A stretch of DNA of 9,098 nucleotides from Candidatus Coatesiibacteriota bacterium. Its GTDB lineage: Bacteria; RBG-13-66-14. Each line of letters opens with the position of its first letter. Position 1 is the stretch's first letter. Positions 1-5,128 of this stretch are shown piece after piece. Position numbers and translations under genes: made by a program. Below the pieces are notes generated by a model. That model did no database searches and was not told the DNA's origin. It saw only the letters and a program-made list of their open reading frames with translations. Location of the stretch: positions 1 through 9,098 of the forward strand of contig WJMB01000015.1 in assembly GCA_014728185.1 (NCBI GenBank). The letters are read 5' to 3'.

Positions 1-14
1 CCGCGGGGTGTCGG

Positions 15-1079
15 TTACTCGATTATCTCGCAACTGCGGCGCAGGCCCTCCGGGATCTCGACTCCCAGCCGGGCCGCGGTGTCGGCGTTGATGACCCGGG
101 CGCCGTCGACGTTGGAGACGATAGGCATCGATTTGACGGGGACGCCGTTGAGCGCCTTGATCGCCATCTCCATCACCAGCTCGCCGTGGTCCACCCCGGT
201 GATGCAGTCACCCAGCAGGGCGCCGTCGTCGGTAACCGAGAAGGACCAGGTTGCCGTGGTGGGCAGCGTGGTGTTCTCCAGGGTCCAGGCCAGCACGTCG
301 GGACCCAGGATGTGGTCGCCGTTTTCCCGGCGCAGGGTGTGATAGACGGTGAGCATGATGAAGTCGGCGGTCTGGTTGGCCTCGGCCACGGCCTGTTTCC
401 AGACCTCGAAATCGCCGATGCGCTCTTCCATGACCACCTCGACGCCGAAGTCCGGCGCCTCGGCCTTATAGCGCTCCATGTGTGGCGGAGCGACGGTGGC
501 GTCATCGGCCAAAAGCGCCATGCGGGAGGCCTCGGGGTAGAGCTCGCGCAGTATCTCGATTGTCCCGGAGAAGCGGGCCTTGTGCAGACAGCCGCTGATG
601 TTGTGACCAGGAGCATCCAGAGTGTCGGCCACTTCGTAATAGTCGACGGGATCGTTGTTGACCGCGGCGAAGAGCACCGGGGTTTCCCTATCGAGCATCT
701 TGACGCCGAAGTGCTCCATGGCGTTGTCGGCGATGATGATCACCACGTCGGGATCGGTTTCTTCGACGTAGGCCAGGGTCTCCCCGCCGGCCTGGGTCAT
801 GAACTCGACCTCGGGGTTGCGCTTGGTATCCATGTAGTAGTACTCGAGGGTGTAGTCCTCGCCCTCGACCCACTTGGACTTCTCCAGGGCGGCCTCCAGG
901 CCCTCGTTGACCTCCTGGACCCAGTTGTACTCGGGGTGGTAGCTGTGGACGACCAGGATAAAGGGCGTCTCGTCGGCGTCGGCTTCTACCGGCTCACCCT
1001 CTTCATCGCAACCAACCAGGGGGACCAGGGCCAGCGCGAGCAAGATACCGGCGAGCAGGATACGTCGGGGTATTAACAC
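15..1079 (-). CDS. Periplasmic substrate-binding lipoprotein, ABC_sub_bind (PF04392-like), copy 1
   Basis: Probable lipid-anchored periplasmic ligand-binding protein. The N-terminus has two arginines, a hydrophobic stretch and a lipobox L-V-G-C, with the lipidated cysteine at residue 24 and Asp at +2. In E. coli-type Lol sorting, Asp +2 retains a lipoprotein in the inner membrane. The mature part opens with the HSYHPEYNWV motif (about residues 45-54), typical of the ABC_sub_bind family, which occurs in ABC importers and as sensor domains of kinases. It is a clear paralogue of the next gene upstream: VEGEDYTLE, YMDTKR, VNNDPV, TADFI, LTVYHT and DVLAWT are shared, as are cysteines near residues 164 and 350. 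Two tandem GTG codons could start it, at 1082 and 1079. I chose 1079 because the Shine-Dalgarno GGAGG leaves only one base before the first GTG but four before the second; this also gives 354 residues, equal to the paralogue. No permease or ATPase gene adjoins it. The ligand is unknown. Confidence 0.88.
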   Translation of the reverse strand: MLIPRRILLAGILLALALVPLVGCDEEGEPVEADADETPFILVVHSYHPEYNWVQEVNEGLEAALEKSKWVEGEDYTLEYYYMDTKRNPEVEFMTQAGGETLAYVEETDPDVVIIIADNAMEHFGVKMLDRETPVLFAAVNNDPVDYYEVADTLDAPGHNISGCLHKARFSGTIEILRELYPEASRMALLADDATVAPPHMERYKAEAPDFGVEVVMEERIGDFEVWKQAVAEANQTADFIMLTVYHTLRRENGDHILGPDVLAWTLENTTLPTTATWSFSVTDDGALLGDCITGVDHGELVMEMAIKALNGVPVKSMPIVSNVDGARVINADTAARLGVEIPEGLRRSCEIIE

Positions 1080-1090
1080 CACTCCTCCTT
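1080..1090 (-). promoter_or_regulatory. Ribosome binding site deciding the start of SBP copy 1
   Basis: On the minus strand the sequence reads AAGGAGGA, then GTGGTG. The GGAGG core is a near-perfect anti-Shine-Dalgarno match. Its distance to the first GTG is one base and to the second four, which favours the second GTG (1079) as the initiator. Confidence 0.6.
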
Positions 1091-1233
1091 TTTTCTAACC
1101 ACCGCTCGGCTCGTCAAGGAAGAGATACTCGCGGTTGTCACGGCCTTGCGGCGCGCTTATCGAGATTCACGGGCGATAACACAATGATTCATCTGGTGTT
1201 GGCGACGCCGACGAGACACGGATTCGATACTAC

Positions 1234-2298
1234 TTAAAAGACGGTGCAACTGGCGCGCAGGGATTCGGTGAGCTCGATCCCCAGCTTCGCCGCGGTCTCG
1301 GAGTTGATCATCCGCTCCCCGTCGACGTTCTCGACGATGGAAATGGTGGCCGGTTCACGGCCGTTGAATATCAGTTGGACCAGGTCGGCGGCCTCGCGCC
1401 CCTGGTTGATACCGTTGATGGCCTCGGCGCAAAGGGCGCCGCCCTCGACGGACCAGTCCCAGGTGCCGGTCAGCGGCACCGGGCTGTTCTCCACGGTCCA
1501 GGCCAGGACATCGTTTTCGTTGACGTGCTCTCCGGCCTCGTCGTCGATGGTGTGGTAGACGGTGAGGTGGATGAAATCGGCGGTCTCGGCGGCCTCGACC
1601 ACAGCGGCCCGCCAGTCGGCCAGCGTGCCCACCGAACGTTCGTAGGTCACTTCGACACCCAACTCGGTGGCGGATTGCTTCATTCTTTCAACAACGGGCG
1701 GCGCCGTGGTGCCGTCGTCGTAAACGAAGGCGACGGAGGCCACACCGGAAACCATCTCGCGCAGCAGGGCCACGGTGCCGACGAAGCGCTCGCGCTCCAG
1801 ACAGCCGGTGACATTGCCGCCGGGCTTCTCGTAAGTGTCCACGATGCCGTACTTCTCGACGGGGTCGTTGTTGACGCCGCAGAAGACCACATCGACGTCG
1901 TCGCGGCCGTGCAGCTCCTTGACCATGTACTCCTGGGCGTTGTCGTCGACGGCGACTACTATGTCGGCGCCCAGCTCGTCGACCTTCTCCAGAGCGCTCT
2001 TACCCGCCGCGGCGTACTCCTCGGCGGCGATGCGCTTGGTGTCCATGTAGAAATGCTCCAGGGTGTAATCCTCACCCTCGACCAGCTTGAGTTCATCCAA
2101 GCGGGCGGCGAAACCGTCGTTGATGTCGTCGACCCAGGCGTAACCCTCGTGGTAGCTGTGGACGATCAGGATGGTCACCGGCCCGGCTTCCCCGCCGTTC
2201 TCACCGGCGGTCTCTCCGGCGGTCTCGGCGCCTTCATCATCGCAGGCCAGGGGGAGCAGCAGAAGCAGGGGCAGCACTATCAGGACGAGCTTCTTCAA
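1234..2298 (-). CDS. Periplasmic substrate-binding lipoprotein, ABC_sub_bind (PF04392-like), copy 2
   Basis: A 354-residue probable lipoprotein of the ABC_sub_bind family. It has a MKK start, a very hydrophobic core of leucines, and a lipobox-like P-L-A-C with Cys19 followed by Asp-Asp. The Pro at -3 is unusual for a lipobox. A low-complexity Gly/Glu/Ala/Thr linker (about residues 22-39) follows, then the family motif HSYHEGYAWV at 47-56. It is paralogous along its length to the gene downstream, including Cys166 and Cys351 and the ending LRxSC. The start is TTG, supported by GGAGG six bases upstream. It lies 81 bases after the CheW-like gene and 151 bases before its paralogue, all on the same strand. 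This context suggests a sensory rather than purely transport role; that is inference. The substrate cannot be read from the sequence. Confidence 0.88.
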   Translation of the reverse strand: MKKLVLIVLPLLLLLPLACDDEGAETAGETAGENGGEAGPVTILIVHSYHEGYAWVDDINDGFAARLDELKLVEGEDYTLEHFYMDTKRIAAEEYAAAGKSALEKVDELGADIVVAVDDNAQEYMVKELHGRDDVDVVFCGVNNDPVEKYGIVDTYEKPGGNVTGCLERERFVGTVALLREMVSGVASVAFVYDDGTTAPPVVERMKQSATELGVEVTYERSVGTLADWRAAVVEAAETADFIHLTVYHTIDDEAGEHVNENDVLAWTVENSPVPLTGTWDWSVEGGALCAEAINGINQGREAADLVQLIFNGREPATISIVENVDGERMINSETAAKLGIELTESLRASCTVF

Positions 2299-2309
2299 GT
2301 TGTACCTCC
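2299..2309 (-). promoter_or_regulatory. Ribosome binding site supporting a TTG start
   Basis: Minus-strand GGAGG (2305-2309), six bases, then TTG AAG AAG. The ideal spacing and the MKK-hydrophobic signal sequence that follows make TTG at 2298 the initiator despite being a rare start codon. Confidence 0.7.
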
Positions 2310-2328
2310 GTTTGCGGTATCGGGGTGA

Positions 2329-2357
2329 ATGCCGCGCCGGATTGATTCAGGCGGCAT
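2329..2357 (-). other. Hairpin in the gap between the CheW-like gene and SBP copy 2
   Basis: A perfect 7-bp stem (ATGCCGC / GCGGCAT; arms 2329-2335 and 2351-2357) with a 15-base loop lies in the 81-base gap. No T-run follows it on the minus strand, so it is not a standard intrinsic terminator. It could stabilise or separate transcripts of the signalling genes and the binding-protein genes. The structure is seen; any function is inferred. Confidence 0.35.
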
Positions 2358-2379
2358 GTTGGAATCGTGTTATCCGGTG

Positions 2380-2832
2380 TCAGCGGTATTGCTGGAACAG
2401 GGGGGCCTCGACCAGGGCGGCGGCGTCGAGGACCACGGTGGGACCCGTGCCCCGGTTGTAAACACCGCGAAGCATCTCCACGCCCGGCGTGCCCTCGGGC
2501 GGCGGGGCCAGCATAGCGGCGTCCACCGTGGCGATGTCGGCCACATAATCGGCCCAGAGGGCGAAGCCGGCGCCGGCCACGGGCTCCAGAACCAGGATGC
2601 GGGTGGTCCGGCTGCGGGGTTGGCGCCTCAGGTTGAACAGGCCGCTGCAATCCAGCAGCGCCGTGACGACGCCGCGCAGGTTGAACAGGCCCATCACCTC
2701 GCCCGGCGTGCCCGGCACGGGCGTCATCTGCGGGACGAAGAGGATGTCGGTCACCTCGGTGACATCGGTGGCGAAGGTCTCGCCGCCGAGACCGAACTCG
2801 ACCAGACGCAGCTCCTGGATACTCTCGACCAC
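2380..2832 (-). CDS. cheW: CheW-like chemotaxis coupling protein
   Basis: A 150-residue single CheW domain, the usual length. CheW proteins bridge chemoreceptors to a CheA-type kinase at the inner face of the cytoplasmic membrane. Visible family features are the opening strand VEFGLGGETFATDV (11-24), the turn PVPGTPGEVMGLFNLRG (38-54) containing the hallmark NLRG at 51-54, the following hydrophobic strand with LLD, and the second half RILVLEP plus FALWADYVADI (79-100). The start is GTG, preceded by GGGAG five bases upstream. It begins 22 bases after the stop of the receiver gene, so the two are almost certainly cotranscribed. No CheA or receptor gene is in the window, so its partners are encoded elsewhere. 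A type IV pilus-type (PilI-like) pathway is as plausible as flagellar chemotaxis. Confidence 0.9.
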   Translation of the reverse strand: MVESIQELRLVEFGLGGETFATDVTEVTDILFVPQMTPVPGTPGEVMGLFNLRGVVTALLDCSGLFNLRRQPRSRTTRILVLEPVAGAGFALWADYVADIATVDAAMLAPPPEGTPGVEMLRGVYNRGTGPTVVLDAAALVEAPLFQQYR

Positions 2833-2854
2833 GGAAGCTCCCGGGGTTTGGCGA

Positions 2855-3217
2855 TCAGTCGATATACTTCGCCACGACCTTGCGCAGCTCTTCAGGATCG
2901 AAGGGCTTGGTCAGGTATTCGTCGGCGCCCTGACGCAGACCCCAGAACTTGTCCGAGTCCTGATCCTTGCTGGTCAGCATCACGACCTTGAGCCCCTCGG
3001 TGGCCGGGTCCGAGCGCAGGTCTCGGCATACCTGGAAACCGTTCATCTTGGGCAGGATAATGTCGAGCAGGAGCAGGTCGGGCTTGGTGTTCTTGGCCAT
3101 CTCCAACCCGCTCTCGCCGTCGGCGGCCTTGAGCAGCTCGTGGCCAGTGGGCTCGAGGGCCTTGGTGATCGCCTCCATCTCGACGCTCGAATCCTCGACG
3201 ATTAGGATTTTAGCCAT
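2855..3217 (-). CDS. Single-domain response regulator, CheY/PilH-like
   Basis: A 120-residue protein made only of a receiver domain. The phosphorylation site is complete: acidic pair Glu8-Asp9 (ILIVEDSS), phospho-acceptor Asp52 (LLLLDIILP), Thr82 (VVMLTSK) and Lys104 (YLTKPF). The segment KFWGLRQGADEYLTKPF resembles type IV pilus/twitching receivers of the PilH group, though CheY-type use cannot be excluded. With no output domain it must act by protein contact. ATG start, with AAGGAG seven bases upstream. It sits 70 bases after the small 51-residue gene and 22 bases before the CheW-like gene. The kinase that phosphorylates it is not in the window. Confidence 0.92.
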   Translation of the reverse strand: MAKILIVEDSSVEMEAITKALEPTGHELLKAADGESGLEMAKNTKPDLLLLDIILPKMNGFQVCRDLRSDPATEGLKVVMLTSKDQDSDKFWGLRQGADEYLTKPFDPEELRKVVAKYID

Positions 3218-3287
3218 CTAGTGTCTCCTTGCTGTCTGGTTGTTTCGAAAACGCAGTTGCGTTACATCGCTAGGGGAGTTTGCCGGG

Positions 3288-3443
3288 CTAGTTTTTCAGG
3301 TAGGCGTAGAGACCCAGGTCTTCCCAGAGGGTGTACTTCTCCTGGTCATCCTCGCTGATGCGTTCTCCGTAGGGATCCACCGGGTATTCATACTTGCTCT
3401 GGATCTCCTGCCACCGTTTCAGTTCCTCGTCACTCATCGACAT
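3288..3443 (-). CDS. Small acidic protein of 51 residues, unknown function
   Basis: A short open frame that I do not recognise. It starts MSMSDEELKRWQEIQ and ends LWEDLGLYAYLKN, with a central YEYPVDPYGERISEDDQEKY. It is rich in acidic and aromatic residues (Trp11, Trp40, seven Tyr) and has no signal peptide or membrane segment, so it is probably a soluble cytoplasmic protein. Evidence that it is real: a Shine-Dalgarno GGAGAGG five bases before the ATG, a sigma54-type promoter about 117-132 bases upstream, and placement as first gene of a same-strand run with a receiver and a CheW. The N-terminal part could be an amphipathic helix. It may be a partner or regulator of the neighbouring signalling proteins; that is inference from position only. 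Confidence 0.6.
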   Translation of the reverse strand: MSMSDEELKRWQEIQSKYEYPVDPYGERISEDDQEKYTLWEDLGLYAYLKN

Positions 3444-3559
3444 GTCGTCCTCTCCGGGAGGTTGCTTGCGTTATCGTGGCTAGAGATGGGGGGCGTCGGT
3501 TTCCGGGCGGTATCACGGTTTGTTTGTGCCGGCCGGCAGGTCTGATCTGCGTATTATGC

Positions 3560-3575
3560 TGCAAAAAGCATGCCA
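3560..3575 (-). promoter_or_regulatory. Sigma54 (-24/-12) promoter
   Basis: The minus strand reads TGGCATGCTTTTTGCA. Against the sigma54 consensus TGGCACG-N4-TTGCA only one base differs. The invariant GG and GC doublets are present with exactly ten bases between them. It lies in the 214-base gap between the DUF4388-receiver gene and the 51-residue gene, pointing at the latter, with a predicted start of transcription near 3549. Sigma54 promoters need an AAA+ enhancer-binding activator, which is not in the window. Confidence 0.6.
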
Positions 3576-3576
3576 G

Positions 3577-3623
3577 TTGACCATCGAGCATTCCAAGATG
3601 CAGCGGGCGACAAACCTGGTCAA
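3577..3623 (-). promoter_or_regulatory. Inverted TTGACCA half-sites upstream of the sigma54 promoter
   Basis: TTGACCA (3577-3583) and its exact complement TGGTCAA (3617-3623) are 40 bp apart centre to centre, about four helical turns, just upstream of the -24 element. This could be a binding site pair for the activator. Seven-base arms can occur by chance, so the claim is tentative. Confidence 0.25.
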
Positions 3624-3657
3624 GCAAGTGTGAGAAACAACATGAATAGGACCTGAA

Positions 3658-4797
3658 TCAGACGCGGTTGCGCTCGGTGAGCTTCTGGGCGATACGGGTC
3701 AGCTCCTCCTCCTTGAAGGGTTTCTCCAGATAAACGTCGGCCCGCACTAGGCGGCCGCGCAGCTTGTCGGTGAAGCCGGTGAGCGAGGTCAGCAGGATCA
3801 CCGGGACCTTGGCTGTACGCGGATCCTTCTTCAGTTTGCTGCAGACCTCGTAGCCGTTGATGCCCGGCAGCATCACGTCGAGAACCACCAAATTGGGAGG
3901 ATTCTTCTGGGCCTTGTCCAGGGCGCTCTCGCCGTCGCCGGCCTCATCGACGTCGAAGCCGGCCTCACCCATGACATAGCCGACCAGGTGGCGCGAGGTC
4001 AGGCTGTCGTCGACGATTAGCACCCGCCGCTTCGAGCCGCGCTTGAGCCCACGGCGGACAATGCCCAGGTTGAAGAAGACCACCAGGGCCTTGAGAACCT
4101 CGACCCGGGGATGGTGGGAGATGGTCAGGATGTTGTCGACGGTGCGCTTGTTGTTGATAAGCTTCAGGCAATCCCACTCGGTCTGGCTGAACTCGATGTC
4201 CTCGGCCAACTGCTGCTCCTGGATCAGCAGGGGCACGTCGGTGGAGCCGATCTGCTGCATCAACGATTGCTCCTCGTCGGTGTAGCGGGCCACCTCGAGC
4301 AGCAGGTTGTCGACGCTCATCGGATCTTCGATGCGGTTGGGGATGTCCTCGTCGTCGACATAGTAGACCAGGATGTCGATTTCCTGTTCGACCTCTCCGC
4401 CGGGGCTCTGGCCGTGACGCTGGCGGTTGAAGACGTCCTTGGCCAGGTCGATGGTGCGCAGGCGCAGGGCCTGGGAGATGTGCCGCCTGTCGATCAGGCC
4501 GTTTTGGACCAGATGGCGCCCGATACCACCGTTTCCCGAGGCTTTGTCGAGACGGCCGAGCTCCTGCATCAGCGAGGTATTCGACAACGCACCGATCCGG
4601 ACCAGATAGACGCCAATGGGCTCGGTCTGACCCGGATTCTCGGCCCAGACCACCCGACCGTTCTTGAGATAGAAATTGGCCTCGAATCCATCGCCGGTCA
4701 CCCGGCAACAGATCGGACCACGCTTGAAGCGCAGCAGCTCGAAGAGGTCCGGCAGCGACAAGCCGGCCTGCGTGCCCTTGAGAATTACCCGCTCCAT
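3658..4797 (-). CDS. DUF4388 (PATAN-like) response regulator with C-terminal receiver domain
   Basis: A 379-residue cytoplasmic signalling protein. The N-terminal DUF4388 domain opens LKGTQAGLSLPDLFELLRFKRG and continues FYLKNGRVVWAEN, typical of this family's first strand-helix and GRVVWA turn (about residues 6-55). A middle part with LVRIGAL and LVQNGLIDRRHISQAL follows, then a winged-helix-like stretch (about 205-250). The receiver spans about 257-376 with Asp263-Asp264, phospho-acceptor Asp307 (VVLDVMLPGINGYEV), Thr337 and Lys359, all intact. DUF4388-receiver proteins are frequent in myxobacteria, deltaproteobacteria and candidate phyla and are linked to motility and polarity signalling. 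The frame stays open to a GTG at 4899. I prefer ATG at 4797 because AGGAG lies upstream, the family motif begins directly after it, and the extra 34 residues look non-conserved. It stands alone between its own promoter candidate and the sigma54 promoter. Confidence 0.88.
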   Translation of the reverse strand: MERVILKGTQAGLSLPDLFELLRFKRGPICCRVTGDGFEANFYLKNGRVVWAENPGQTEPIGVYLVRIGALSNTSLMQELGRLDKASGNGGIGRHLVQNGLIDRRHISQALRLRTIDLAKDVFNRQRHGQSPGGEVEQEIDILVYYVDDEDIPNRIEDPMSVDNLLLEVARYTDEEQSLMQQIGSTDVPLLIQEQQLAEDIEFSQTEWDCLKLINNKRTVDNILTISHHPRVEVLKALVVFFNLGIVRRGLKRGSKRRVLIVDDSLTSRHLVGYVMGEAGFDVDEAGDGESALDKAQKNPPNLVVLDVMLPGINGYEVCSKLKKDPRTAKVPVILLTSLTGFTDKLRGRLVRADVYLEKPFKEEELTRIAQKLTERNRV

Positions 4798-4813
4798 CCA
4801 GTTACCATCTCCT
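4798..4813 (-). promoter_or_regulatory. Ribosome binding site favouring the ATG at 4797
   Basis: Minus-strand AGGAG (4809-4813) precedes the ATG with an 11-base spacer, a little long but usable. No comparable site precedes the in-frame GTG at 4899. Confidence 0.45.
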
Positions 4814-4964
4814 GCAACCAGGTCGCCCAAAGGGGTGAATGAACCGCCAATCTCGGTGGCTCGGCATTCAATATGACCCGCTATAGCGTCTTTTGCCACT
4901 CATATTGACCAGCAGGCCCCATGAAATAGGGGTGTAGCGATTAAAAAATGACAACGGTGTTTCT

Positions 4965-4993
4965 ATTCTAACTGTTTAAGAAACCCGACTCAA
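4965..4993 (-). promoter_or_regulatory. Sigma70-type promoter for the DUF4388-receiver gene
   Basis: TTGAGT (4988-4993, four of six matches to the -35 consensus), a 17-base spacer, and TAGAAT (4965-4970, five of six at -10). It lies in a locally AT-rich patch that contrasts with the surrounding GC-rich DNA. The start of transcription would be near 4958, giving a leader of about 160 bases to the preferred ATG or about 60 to the GTG. Confidence 0.45.
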
Positions 4994-5001
4994 TACCAGT
5001 G

Positions 5002-5014
5002 CCGTTCGGAACGG
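5002..5014. promoter_or_regulatory. 13-bp palindrome upstream of the promoter, possible operator
   Basis: CCGTT-CGG-AACGG, five-base arms around a three-base centre. It lies eight bases upstream of the -35 hexamer, centred about 50 bases before the predicted transcription start. That is a usual position for an activator site. Only the symmetry and position support it. Confidence 0.25.
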
Positions 5015-5128
5015 ACTCATTCTCTGGCGTATTCTTCACCGCACCCAGCGGGCAGGCCCTTTCAGCTGAATCACCAGCCATGGAAGTGGCTCAGAATACC
5101 GGTGCGGGATGCCTCCCTGTCCGGGGCT

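Noticed and set aside
1083..1233. Possible -35/-10 pair (TTGTGT, GATAAG) between the two binding-protein genes
   Set aside because: Only three and four of six positions match consensus, which is expected by chance in 151 bases.
3250..3263. Short hairpin AACGC-AACT-GCGTT followed by two T, between the 51-residue gene and the receiver gene
   Set aside because: A five-base stem with almost no T-run is too weak for a terminator; at most it is a minor leader structure.
4111..4842. A 243-codon plus-strand open frame
   Set aside because: It is antisense to the DUF4388-receiver gene, whose domains and catalytic residues are clear.
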